64,000 nt of DNA from Lunularia cruciata (lineage: Eukaryota; Streptophyta; Marchantiopsida; Lunulariales; Lunulariaceae). Under the pieces are notes generated by a model that saw nothing but the letters and a program-made list of their open reading frames with translations, was not told where the DNA came from and searched no databases. Of the stretch, positions 25,744 through 36,600 are shown piece by piece. The translations under genes were made by a program, and so were the position numbers. The stretch's first letter is position 1; each line of letters opens with the position of its first letter. The stretch covers positions 48,052,501 to 48,116,500 of the forward strand of contig OX419761.1 of the NCBI GenBank assembly GCA_948567375.1. The letters run 5' to 3'.

Positions 25744-28700
25744 TATTCCCCCGCCGCTAGTTGGTGACGTCCTCGTTGCCAGTGAAGCTTCGAATTCCTT
25801 GATGGCCATCTGTGCATTCTGGAGGTGAGAAAGAGGTTCCCATGTAGCATCATGAAGGGGATACCCTTTCCAAAGGACCTTGTACTCCGTATGTTGGTGA
25901 CGGCCTCGTTGAATATGGCGACGCGCAAGGATACGATCAACTTCATACTCCTCATGATCATTGATAGGGACAGGAAGAGGGAGAGGTTGGACTCGAGAGG
26001 AAAAGGAAGAAGGGTTAGGAACAAAGGGTTTCAACTTGGAAATATGAAAGACAGGATGGATACGCATGTGACAAGGTAAGGCAAGACGATAAGCAACAGG
26101 AGAGATAATGTGGGTGATATCAAAGGGTCCTATCCAATTAGGAGCAAGTTTACGAACTTGGGTATCAAGTGGGAGAGGGAGGTTACTAGAGGATAGCATG
26201 ACTTTATCACCAACTTCAAAGGTGAGATCACGACGATGATGGTCTGCATATTGTTTTTGGCGATTCTAAGCAACAAGGAGGTGAGATTTGGCTTGTTGGA
26301 GAGATTGGGATATAGTGGTCAAGAATGTAGAAGTATGAGGAACCTGAGAGGGAGAGGGAGCAAGAAGAGAATCTAGAACAAGCGGATCTTGGCCAAAATT
26401 GAGAAAGAAGGGAGAAAATCCAGTGCTTGCCTATTTGGAATTGTTGTAGGCAAATTCTGCAGCTGCAAGACATTTATCCCAGTTGGTATGGTGGACATTG
26501 ACAAAGGCCCGCAACATATCCTCCAATGTACGATTGGCATGTTCGGTTTGTCCATCAGTTTGAGGATGATAAGCCGTGGACAAAGCAAGCTTGGTGCCGA
26601 GTATCTGGAAGAGTGCTTGCCAGAACTTCCCGGTAAATCAAGGATCACGGTCGGAGATGAGTACATGTGGCATCCCATGATGCTTGAAGACATTGTCGAA
26701 GTAGATTTGTGCTAAGGTTGGAGCATCCATGGTATCACAGGTTGGTGCCAAGAGGATTTGCTTACTAAGCTTATCCACAAACACCACAATTGCGGTGTGT
26801 CCTTGTTTTGTCTTTGGCAAGGATGTGATGAGATCCAAGCTCACATGCTCCCAACGGGCGGATGGAATGGCGAGTGGTTGAAGGAGTCCACTCGGCTTCT
26901 GGTTGCTGGCCTTGTTCCGTTGGCAACTCTCACATGATCGGACAAAGTCTCAAACATCTCGTGTCATGTTGGGCCACCACCATTGGCGTTGGAGGGTGCC
27001 CAAGGTCTTGTCCACTCCCATGTGACCAGCTATTGGTAAATCATGGGCTTCTTGAAGGCGCACAAGTCGAAGATCACCTTTGGTTGGAACATAGATCTGG
27101 TCTGCATGGAATAAAAGGCCTTCCTTGAAGGAGAAGGTGTTGTATTCCTTGTCGCGTGCTATTACACGACCATGTACCATTTGGAAGAAGGGATCTTGCT
27201 ATAGGGCTAACCGAAACTCGTTGTGAACCTTGGGATCAATTGACACCGTCGTAATTGCTGCTGCGATGAGAGGAAGAGACTTCAAATCAGGTCGTTGTGA
27301 TAGAGCATCAGGGATGACATGGAACCGACCTAGTTTGTACTCAAGTTTGATGTCGAACAATTGGAGTTGCTCTTCCCATCGATGATGTCGACTCTTCATG
27401 TGCTCTAGGTGTAAGGTCTGTAACAATGGCTTGTGATCAGTTCGCATGATCACTTGTTTCCCCAAGAGATAATGCCTCCATACCTTGGTGGCATATACCA
27501 TTGCAAGTTGTTCCCGATCTCAAGCAAAGTAATTTCTTTCAGCTGTATTTAGTCGGCAAGACACAAAGGCAATAGGATGTAGTCCATCTGGAAATTCTTG
27601 TTGCAACACAACTCCAATTGCAAAGTTAGAAGCATCAAAATCAACCACACAAGGTAGTTGAGGATCATATGGTTGAAGAATGGGTCTTGAAGACACCATA
27701 TGCTTTAACTTCTGGAATGCTTCTTCATGCTTGGTGGTCCATTGGAAGCTTGAGTTCTTTCCCAAGAGGTCAGTTAATGGTGCAGCCACGTGAGCATAAT
27801 AGTGGATGAACCGTCGGTAAAAACTGGCCAATCCGTTGAACGCTCATACTTCGGTAGCATCCTTCGGGGTAGGCCAATCAGTAATGGCCTTGATCTTCTC
27901 TTCTTCCATCTTGATCCCCTCTGATGAGATCTTATGACCCAAGAAGGTAACCTCCTTCTGCCAAAAAGCACACTTTGACTTCTTCTAGTAAAATTTCCAC
28001 TGTCGTAGTCGTCTTAGGACTTCTCACACATGATTCATGTGTTTTGCCTCTGTCTTACTATAGATTAAGATATCATCTAAGAACACTACCACAGACTGAT
28101 CCAATAGCCCCTCCAACACCCAATGCATCTGATCCATGAAGACTGCTGGAGCATTAGTGAGTCCGAAAGGTAGAACTCTCCACTCAAAATGTCCATACCT
28201 TGTACGAAAGGCAGTCTTTTTCACATCCTCTCCTTCAATAAGAATTTGCCAATAGCCGCTACGAAGATCTAGCTTGGAAAAGTATTGTGCTCCACTTAAT
28301 TGATCAAGCAAGTCATCGATCCGAGGCAAGGGATATGCATTCTTCACGGTTTGCTTATTGAGCCCACGGTAATCAATACAGAAACGAAGTCCTCCATCCT
28401 TCTTTGGAACAAATAGTACCGGTGCTCCCCAAGGGGAGGTACTATGTCGTATGAAATCCTTCTCCAACAACTCTGTAAGTGTTGTTCGCAACTCCTCCAA
28501 CTCCTTTGGTGAGAGCCGATAGATTGGTCTACTCACTGGAGTACTCCCTGGCAATAACTCGATCTTGAAGGGCATACCTTGATCAGAGGATAATCCCTTT
28601 GGCAGATCATCCGGAAACACATCTGCAAACTCTTGAACTATCCGATCAACCGTCGCTTGATGCGGCACTTGGCCCTCCTTAGATTGTTCTTGTGCAATCG

Positions 28701-29343
28701 GCTTGATCCACACCGCGAATATAGACTTATCTTCCTCCAAAGCTTGCTCTATGGCTGCTTCATTAACAAACTTCCCTTCTAGGGACTCATCTCTCTTCCG
28801 AGCTTGCTCCATGGTTGCCTTCCTGGCAAACTTCCCATCTTGGGACTCATCTCCCTTCCAGATTCGCTCTATGGCTACCTTCTCGACAAACTTCCCATCT
28901 TGGGACTGACTATTCTTAGGTGTCTTACTCAGAGGTGCCAGACAACCTAATCGGAAATTCCTACCTTAGTGTTGTACTTGAATTTGGTGTCGGGTCCAAT
29001 CAAATTGAACCTTATGACATTCAAGCCAAGGTAGACCCAGAATGATATCATAGTGTAGAGGTGCCACTACAAACCTCATACACTCCAAATACTCCTTCCC
29101 AATCTTGAAGGTAACAGGATGCAAGGTGCGGAATGCAGAACCCTTTCTACCATCCGCCATCATCAAACTACTTCCAATCACTGGCTTGATAGGAATACCC
29201 AATTCCTTTGCTACTTGCATAGACATGCAATTCTCTGAACTTCTAGAATCAACCAAAATTCTACAACCCCGATTAGATATCATACCTTGCAAGTGAAGCA
29301 AACTTGCATAGGTCAAGCCTTCAATCCCATTGGAACTAATCAA
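25678..29343 (-). pseudogene. A2 pol: protease, RT, RNase H, integrase, chromodomain
   Basis: On the minus strand the protease is at 28,966-29,343 (ILVDSRSSENCMS, with Arg where Gly is usual in D-S-G). It is followed by a linker with three 20-residue repeats. RT lies in an unbroken frame at 28,024-28,812 and includes [18 protein letters not shown] and the catalytic-type [10 protein letters not shown]. RNase H pieces are at 27,199-27,831 ([21 protein letters not shown]). The integrase has an HHCC-type start at 26,950-27,180 and core pieces at 26,390-26,844. The chromodomain is at ~25,780-25,950 (YEVDRILARR, YKVLWKGYP, ATWEPLSHL). The C-terminal frame runs through the purine tract and ~66 bp into the 3' LTR. 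Pol lies in the -1 frame relative to gag. A handful of stops interrupt it. Confidence 0.88.
28741..28912 (-). repeat. Three 60-bp tandem repeats in the A2 protease-RT linker
   Basis: Units start at 28,741, 28,801 and 28,861 with an exact 60-bp period, so each encodes 20 residues in frame (core GKF...A.IEQA). A1 has the same repeat at ~22,155-22,255 with only two copies. The linker therefore varies in length by whole repeats between family members. Confidence 0.8.
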
Positions 29344-29344
29344 G

Positions 29345-30269
29345 CTCCTAGTAGGCGGCTTGAAATCTCCTACTGGGATTCCTCATTTCCCTAATCATTC
29401 CGCTCCACAACCTCCACTTGGGCAACTTGTCGAGGTCGTCCATTCTTGAGTGGACATTCAGCAATGCGATGCCCCAACTGGCGACAATAAAAACAACCTC
29501 CATTTTGTTGTAATCTTTCTCTATTTGCTGTGCCAAGTGGTCTTTGTTGGATAGCATCAATCTCCATTGGTACCGGTTCTTCCACTCGTGGTACTGGTGG
29601 GTTTTTTGTAGGTCGAGGTCGAGACCAAGTTGTCGCAACTAAGGAATCAAAACGCTCAGCCAATTGCATGGCTTGTTCTACATTCTGTGGCTCTCGCATG
29701 GTCACCTCCAATCTGGTTTGTGACTTCAATCCTCGCACAAATCGATCCAGAACTTCACCTTCTTGGACATCTGGAATTTGCATGATGATATTCTGAAATT
29801 GTGTGATGTAGCTTCTCATTGAGCCAATCTGCCTCAACTCCGCCAATTTATCTCGTGCAGCTCGGGTGGCATTTATAGTCTGAAATCGACCAAGTATTGC
29901 ATCCTTGAATTCTGCCCATGTAAAAATTGGTGTAACAATTTGTCGTTCAGCTCTTTCTACTCGGAATCGCCACCAAAGTTTTGCCACTCCATCCAATTGG
30001 CTAGAAGCCAAGAGAATTTGTTTCCGCTCGTCTTGAAGATTGGTGGCTTCAAAGTAACATTCACAGTCAAACACAAAATTCTCCACTGTGCCTGGAAGAT
30101 TCTTGCCTTCAAACACCTTGGGTTTTAGAAATCGAACGCGATCTTCTCCATCTTGAACTGGCGCTCTGTCTATCTGTTCTCGTCATTGCTGGTCTCGTTC
30201 ATCCAACAATCGAGTAAGATGCTCGATTTGTTGTTGCATTGCAAGGATAACATCCGGTATTGCCGCCAT
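29345..30269 (-). pseudogene. A2 gag
   Basis: Starts at the ATG at 30,267-30,269 with a coiled-coil-like MQQQIEHLTRLLDE segment, followed by one in-frame TGA. The gag core then has FDCECYFEATN, AKLWWRFR and TWAEFKDAILGRF, and near 29,450-29,500 a CCHC zinc knuckle (CFYCRQLGHRIAEC) that would bind genomic RNA. The end is broken by a TAG where A1 has a Gln codon. Only C-to-T changes are needed to explain the visible stops. Confidence 0.85.
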
Positions 30270-30527
30270 CGCTACTACTCTATTCCACTACCCGCAATTT
30301 ATCTAGTTGATTAACACGTAGATACAACACGTCCATCGTTCTCCATAAGTTACAATTGGAAGTATCAAGGGTTCCTCTAACACGGTGATCATATGTAGAA
30401 AATCCTGCCCAAAGCGTGAGGTGATGAATTGTGTGAAACAATGCTTTGGTAATATCTGGACATGAAAGTCCCAATGGTTTGGCGGAAGTGGATTTGGTGG
30501 TCCATAAATTCCATCCATCCCATTCCT

Positions 30528-30539
30528 GCTCTGATACCA
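30528..30539 (-). promoter_or_regulatory. A2 primer-binding site, initiator-Met tRNA
   Basis: TGGTATCAGAGC on the minus strand, one base after the 5' LTR. This is the standard plant initiator-Met primer site used by most Ty3 chromoviruses and Copia elements. Confidence 0.9.
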
Positions 30540-30540
30540 T

Positions 30541-30963
30541 TGTAAAAGACCGAAACCGAGGAGAGAAATAGGAGAATGGAAGCTCACATTGGGACACTTG
30601 AATGAGGGAAAACTCCGAATGCTTAGCATGAGCTTCGGCCTTGGTATTTATAGGTAGCATACAAGACCCTTGAAGCTTCTCAAGAAGTTTCCTTGAGCCA
30701 CTTTCTTGGAGTGCAAGCCAAGTTAACTAGGAAGCTTCTCAAGAAGCTTCCTTCTAGAAGCCGTCTACTTGGCATGCAAGCTAAGCTAGTTAGAAGCTTC
30801 TAGAAGCTTCCTTCTAGAAGCTACCTGCTTAGGGCGCAAGTTAACTAGTTGGGAAGCTTCCTAAGAAGCTTCTTAGATGCTTCTAGAATATTCTAGGCTA
30901 TTTTGTCTTATTCTCTACTTCGTAAGCCTGACTAACTTTGTCACTAAACTCCATATTGTTACA
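30541..30963 (-). repeat. A2 5' LTR with heat-shock-type promoter array
   Basis: A 423-bp LTR. Going downstream on the minus strand it has TTCtaGAAtaTTC (30,881-30,893), GAAgcTTCctaaGAAgcTTC (from ~30,853), GAAgcTTCtaGAAgcTTC (30,793-30,810, four perfectly spaced blocks), GAAgcTTCtcaaGAAgtTTC (30,672-30,691), then TATA motif CTATAAATACC (30,643-30,653). The blocks with two-base spacing satisfy the eukaryotic heat-shock element rule. Transcription would start ~30 bp past the TATA box and run into gag. Confidence 0.9.
30793..30810. promoter_or_regulatory. Perfect four-block heat-shock element in A2 5' LTR
   Basis: GAAgcTTCtaGAAgcTTC: four inverted pentamer blocks with exact two-base spacing, the consensus site for trimeric heat-shock factors. 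It lies ~140 bp upstream of the LTR TATA box. Binding is inferred from sequence only. Confidence 0.6.
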
Positions 30964-30968
30964 GGTTG

Positions 30969-31500
30969 CACCACAAGTAATAGTTGCTCTAGTTCTTGCA
31001 CCTCTACCAAAAGATCTACTTCAACTATCACAAAACAACTTGTAGATCTCAAGATTAATGTAGTGCAACTATGGGAGAAGAGAGAAGTGGATCAAAATGT
31101 GGGGAGATGACCTAGGAGTTATGGAAAATATCCAGATAAAGGAGGCCAACCAACCAATAATTTCAATGATAGAAATTGTTTGGTTGTGGAGGAAGAGGTC
31201 ACATCTAAAGGAATTGCCCAAATTCCACTTACCATGGAGGAAGGAGTTATGGGGAAGCTAATAGAAGGAAAGAGGAAGGTAATGAAACCCAAATAGCTCA
31301 TAATCCAAACAAAGGTAAGGAGATAGCATCCATAGATGTGGTTGAGAGCAAGTATGAGAAGTGGGAGTGCTCAAACTCCAAAGGTCTTAATTTGGAGCTT
31401 TTAGCACAAGAGAAGAAGAGAGCTTGTTTTGCAAAGGATGTACACTTTTCTCAAGGATTTACTCCTAGCAAGGACACTCCTATGACTACTAGGAGCACTT
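30969..31500 (+). pseudogene. Element B gag, second part with damaged zinc knuckle
   Basis: Resumes directly after A2. Ser/Thr-rich coding remnants are followed near 31,177-31,222 by sequence that reads as a CCHC knuckle (C..GCGGRGHISKE) only if a one-base deletion is allowed for. Further stops follow. Confidence 0.55.
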
Positions 31501-31595
31501 GCACTAGCACCTCAACACCATCAACAATAAAGACTCTAAGGAAGAAGTTGGGGATGGAAGACTTATTGGTCTTCAAGCAATAATGGAACAACAAT

Positions 31596-34500
31596 GTGTT
31601 GGAGGATGTTGGTAGTCACAAGTCTAACATCACATTGGGTCAATTCATCACTTTGAATCCTACCTTGAGAAAGGAGCTTAGATGTGGTTTGAGTTTTACA
31701 AGACGAAAGAGGAAGAACAAAGCAAAAGCTCTTATATCAATGGGGGTGGTGGCCAAACCAACACCATGGGAGGTTTGTGAATATACCTCAAAGATTGATG
31801 TGAGAATGAATGGTCACAACATGAAGGATGCACTTGTTGATGGAGGATCTGTAGTGAATGCCATGTCAAAGAGGTTAATGAAGAAGTTGGGTATGATACC
31901 CTCCAGACCTTCAACATTTGTAGTGAGCATGGCAAACAAGCAACAAGTTTGAATAATAGGAATGATGGATAAGGTGGTAGTTTCAGTTATGGGAATTCAA
32001 AATCTCATGACTTTCCAAGTCTTGAAGGCTTCAAACTATGATTTGCTTCTTAGGAGGCCATGGTTGAGAGCAAATACACAATTGATCGATGGCACAAATG
32101 GTAATTGAGGATTGAGCCATCAAACCATACACCATCCTCTGATTATAGGGAATCATATTCAAAAGAAGGAGCTTCAAGGGTGGACACAAGCATGGAGAAG
32201 GACAATTCTATTGAGGAGGATGAATCTAAATTTTATTTAGATGTGTATCCCTTATGTACTATGGATTTTGCACCTAAGCCAAAGGTTTTGAAGGACTTAG
32301 ATAAATCACCATTAACACTTAAGGAGATAGAGAAGAGTTTATCTACCTTCAAGTATGGTCCAAATGTTACCAAGAAGGAGAAGGTAAGATTTGAAAGCAA
32401 ACACATCTTCATCTATGTGTTTGCTTTCAATTACAAATATCTAAAGGAAAAGTCACCTTGGAGGAGCACAAGATTGAGGTGGAATCACATGCTAGACCAG
32501 TCCACCAAAATCAACGTTGCATTAGTCCACCAATATCTTTGGTTATGAAGGAGGAGATTGATAAGCTCAAGGATGCCAGATTTATCTTTGAGGTAGAGAA
32601 TTCAAAATGGGTGTGTCCAATTGTGATTGTGAAGAAAAATAATGGCAAGCTTCAAGCATGTATGGATTACAAGAAGCTCAATGCTATTACTACTTTTACT
32701 ACTATTGTTATTACTTTTTGCCATTCATTGATGAGATCTTTGAGGAGATTGTAGATCATGAGAGGTATAGTTTTGGAGATGGTTATAGTGGGTATAACCA
32801 AATCAAGATTGCACTAAAGCATCAACAACTCACCACATTCACCACACCTTGGAGTACTTATGCTTTCAAGGTCATGCCTTTTGAGCCTTTTTAGTCTTTT
32901 GAGGATAGGAGACTTGAAGAGTCACACAAAAGAAGAAACACACAATTTCACACTCAACCTTTGATGCCCCAAAGGAGCACCTTGACTTTACTATATAGCA
33001 AGGAGAACTCCCCTAAAGGAAGCTCCACCCTTGGATCAGATACATGGATTGGTGACCTATCAGCAAGCTCAATCCTTAGATTAGTTGTATGTATGGATGA
33101 CATGTCAACTCTGATCCTATCTAGTTGGTCAAACTATCTTTGACCAGAGGGAGTCTTTAGAGAATCTTTTTGTAGGAATCCCCAAATCATGTGGATGAGG
33201 TACCATTGGAAAACTCTCAATGAGATAAGCTTGGGATGAAGGGAATGCCAACCTTTCCTTCATTGGGATGGAGGAGGGAATTTGCATATTTTCAAGGCCT
33301 AATTCATCTGTTTAGACCTCCAAAGTTGACTAAAGTTTTAAGGCTATTCTTGGCTCTTGCCATATTTGTAGAAGTACTCGCTTGATCATACCTTTATTTG
33401 ATCTACTTAGGCCATTATGTATAACATCCTCCTAGATGTTACCAATTCAATTTTCACCTCTAGATCATATGTCCAACTATTGATATTACATTTTTAAGTT
33501 TTTTTTGGCTCTTGCTCTATTAGTAGAAGTGCTTTTTTTGTGACACCTCTATCTGATCTACCTAGCCCATCATACCTAACACCATTCTAGATATTACCAA
33601 GTCAATTTTCACCTCTAGATAATATATCTAGCGATTGGTATTACAACTTTGCAATGCTCTAGCCATATTTCAACGGTTCATGAACAAGGTGTTTAAACCT
33701 TTCATTGAGAAAAAATTTGTGAGAGACTTTGTTGATGACTTTTGTGTCTATGGGAGCAAGGAAGAGCACTTTGAGCATCTAATCAAGGTCTTGCAATGCT
33801 TGGATGAAGCAAATGCATCACTCAACCCAAAGAAGTGCATTTTTAGTTGTGAAGGTCTACTTTTAGGGCATATCATCTCCAAGGATGGACTAGCAGTTGA
33901 CCCGGAAAGGGTGAGGAAAATCTCAAACCTTCCATGTCCTTTGAGCTTGATAAAGTTATGTCAATTCTTGGGGATAATTGGGTACTATAAGAGGTTCATC
34001 TTCTCATTTTCCAATAGGGTCTATGCATTGACCATCTACATGAAGAAGGATGTAGAATACATGGTGATCTTGGAGGACAAGGAGGCTCTCAAAGCTTTTG
34101 AGGAGCTCAAGCAATCCCTTGTTGTAGCTCATATTCTTGTTAAACCTGATTGGAGTAAGCCTTTCATCTTCTACACCGATGCTTCCAATGTAGCTATAAG
34201 ATGCACTCTTAGTCAATTAGACTAAGATGGGCATGATCATCCAATAGTTTATGCTAGTAGGTAGATGGTTTCAGTAGAAAAGAACTACTTTGTCATAGAG
34301 AGAGAAGGGTTGGCAATGATCTTTGGTCTCAAGAAGTTTAAACACTACTTGATTGGAGGGAAAGCTACCATTGTCATGGATCACAAGGCTTTGAAATACA
34401 TCTTCAACAAGCCTATGTGGAAGGGAAGCTAGCAAGGTGGATGATACTCTTATTTGAGTATGACTACACCATTGAATATAGGCCAAGGAAGAAACATGCA

Positions 34501-35880
34501 AATGCTGATTTGTTATCTAAGGCCTATGATCATGATGGTGATGAGCCAATGGATGATTCCTTTTTGGATGAGGAGCTGATGACAATCTCAATCACTCAAG
34601 AGTTCCAATGGAATACAAGGAGATTATGGACTTTGTTTAGAAGAGGTAATTATCCAAAAGGGATGCATGCTAGGGAGACAAAGGTCCTTGCAACAAGATC
34701 TAGACCTTACACAATGGCAGAATATATTCTTTCTCACCAAGAGTAGATGGTCTACTTCAAAGAGCAATGTGTAAGGAAGAGTCTATCTTACTCATAAAGG
34801 AGTTTCATGAAGGTTTAGTGTGTGGAAGACACTTTGCAGAAACGTGATTGCTTTCAAGATTCTAGATGCAGGTTACCATTAGAGGGAGCTTTTCAAGGAT
34901 CATCTTGATTAATGCAAAACTTGTCATGTTTGTAAAGTTTTTGCTAGAAAGTCCACTTCCACTCCACCACTTAGATCAATTCCATTGCTAAGACCTTTTG
35001 AGAAGTGACAAATTGATCTTGTAGGTGCTATTAATAGAACCCCAAGGAACAATTGGTACATTGTGGTAGTTACTAATTATCTTACCAAGTGGGTTGAAGT
35101 TAGACCATTGAGTGACACAAATGAAGATGAAGTTGGGAGATTTATTTATAAACGTATTATCACTAGAGTTATGTGCCCTTTGGAATTGGTTTTTGATAGG
35201 GTGGAGAGTTTACAGGAAGCATTACTACAGCCATGCTCTAACATTTCTCTATCACACATAGTAACTACATCCTATAATCCAAATTCCAATGGCTTGGTAG
35301 AGAGAACCATTTAGACCTTGTGCATGATGTTGGCCAAAGATGCAGGAATAGAGGGGGCTAAATATCATTAGGGAAAGAGGATTCATGCAATTTTGTGGGA
35401 GTATAGGACAACCTTGAATACTTCCACTAGATATTCTCCATTTCAATTGGTATATGGTATTGAGTCTACCTTACATATTCACTTTGATATTTCTACCTTC
35501 CAAAGCATTCATAAGAGATTGAAGAAAGCACAAGGAGGTGATGCATAGAAGACAAGGAAGGATTAACTCATGGAATTGGAGAAAGCAAGAGCAATTGCTA
35601 TAGTTTGAGTAGAGCAAGCCCAAAGGAAAAAATAGGAGAGCTATGACAAGAGGTAAGGTAAGAAGAAGGTGGAGCATTTTAGAGAAGGTGATTGTGTAAT
35701 GTTGTTTGATTCTGTTTGATTCAAGTGATAGCAAAAGAATTTTTTGTGTAAGTAATTTGGACCTTTCATAGTGGAGAAGGTGTGGAGCAATTACACCTAT
35801 GATCTCAAGGAATTAGGAGGAAGATACTTTGATAGAATTAACCATGATAAGTTGAAGATATATCATAGAAAGTAAAGAGA
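31596..35880 (+). pseudogene. Element B pol pseudogene (protease, RT, RNase H, integrase)
   Basis: The protease region (~31,740-31,950) contains ALVDGGSVVNAMS, a plant Ty3-type D-G-G site. RT begins ~32,540 (WVCPIVIVKKNNGKLQACMDY) and is interrupted after MPF at 32,883 by a ~760-bp insertion. It resumes at ~33,648 (LCNALAIFQRFM, FVDDFCVYGSKEE, ISKDGLAVDPE). RNase H lies at ~34,130-34,530 (FIFYTDASNVAI; YRPRKKHANADLLSK). Integrase lies at ~34,800-35,610 (VVVTNYLTKWVEVRPL; YNPNSNGLVERT). Frames are broken repeatedly. No chromodomain follows the integrase. Confidence 0.8.
32884..33647. mobile_element. ~760-bp insertion in element B's RT
   Basis: The conserved MPFGLCNA motif is split: ATGCCTTTTG ends at 32,883 and CTTTGCAATGCT resumes at ~33,648. 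The intervening DNA matches no pol sequence. Its right part (33,333-33,648) is two adjacent copies of a ~156-bp unit (TTGGCTCTTGC ... TTTTCACCTCTAGAT). No coding frame, clear inverted terminus or target duplication was identified, so its class is unknown. Confidence 0.65.
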
Positions 35881-35923
35881 CCTTCACTTTTAGGACAAAG
35901 TGAAATCTTAGTCAAGGGGTAAA

Positions 35924-36600
35924 TGTAACACCCATTTGTGCATGTATGTGCTATTGTAATATTTAATTTGGTATTATGAGTAATTGAAAGATATTATTTA
36001 TATAAAGATAAAGGATGGTTCTACATTAGTCATGATTAACTAAAGTTGGTCATAGTTAAGATAGAGAGGAATTTACTTTAGAGGAAGTAGAAGAGATGAG
36101 AACCACTATTTTGGATTCTATTATATTGACTTGGTATTATTCCTAAGTGTTTGACTCTGAGAAAAGAGTTGAGAACTCTTGGACCCACAAACCTTTTTAT
36201 TTTGGATTCTTCTATAGTCCAAGGAAAGTCCACGTGAATGAATCCTTGACTTAGTGATTGAGTCAAGATAAGACCATATGTTTAGGAGAATATTCCCATG
36301 AGTATAGATATTCCTTTAGCCCTTTGATTTCATTTGACTTTTAGCCTAGTAATATGAGTTACTCTAGTAATTAATAACTTTGGTACATAATTATTTTACA
36401 AGTATATAAACTAGGGGTGAGGAAGTACTCATCATCCTTTTATTTGCAACTATCTCTTTCTCATTGAATTCTTTAGTGAGCAACGCCTTGAGCCTTGGAG
36501 GATTATAATGGAGTTGGGATTCCTTGCCTTCTTAGTCCATTATGCGCTACCATAATAGCCATAAGAGGTTCATCTTAAGTGAGAAATAAGCCAGCTCATA
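35924..36600 (+). repeat. Element B 3' LTR
   Basis: Direct copy of the 5' LTR, starting TGTAACACCC after the purine tract. The terminal CA appears mutated to TA. Flanked on the right by (A)GGCT, matching the left flank with one mismatch. Confidence 0.85.

Larger units (their letters stand above)
25335..30963 (-). mobile_element. Element A2: nearly complete chromodomain Ty3/Gypsy retrotransposon (chromovirus)
   Basis: This is the best preserved copy in the window at 5,629 bp. LTRs are at 30,541-30,963 (5') and 25,335-25,743 (3'), with perfect 5-bp target duplications GGTTG at 25,330-25,334 and 30,964-30,968. The primer site TGGTATCAGAGC (30,528-30,539, minus strand) is a perfect match to plant initiator-Met tRNA. 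A purine tract (GGCGGGGGAATA) abuts the 3' LTR. Domains run in Ty3 order and end in a chromodomain, which in this family is thought to steer integration towards marked chromatin. A few stop codons in gag and pol make it non-autonomous as sequenced. It is inserted in element B's gag. Confidence 0.95.
16994..36600 (+). mobile_element. Element B: Ty3/Gypsy LTR retrotransposon, nested host of A1 and A2
   Basis: Two direct ~680-bp LTRs (16,994-17,683 and 35,924-36,600) start TGTAACACCC and end near CCAGCTCA. After the 5' LTR comes TGGTTCCGTTGCCAGG, which resembles the 3' end of tRNA-Asp as a primer-binding site. Before the 3' LTR is a purine tract ending AAGGGGTAAA. The likely 5-bp target duplication is TGGCT on the left and AGGCT on the right, one mismatch, boundary uncertain by one base. 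The order is gag, protease, RT, RNase H, integrase on the plus strand. Removing A1, A2 and the RT insertion leaves about 7.8 kb. The tRNA-Asp primer site and the absence of a visible chromodomain fit the Athila/Tat side of Ty3/Gypsy. The coding regions are full of stops. Confidence 0.88.

Noticed and set aside
28966-29343. A2 protease with Arg in place of Gly in the D-S-G triad, considered as an altered enzyme
   Set aside because: The copy has stops elsewhere, so one substitution is more simply explained as decay.
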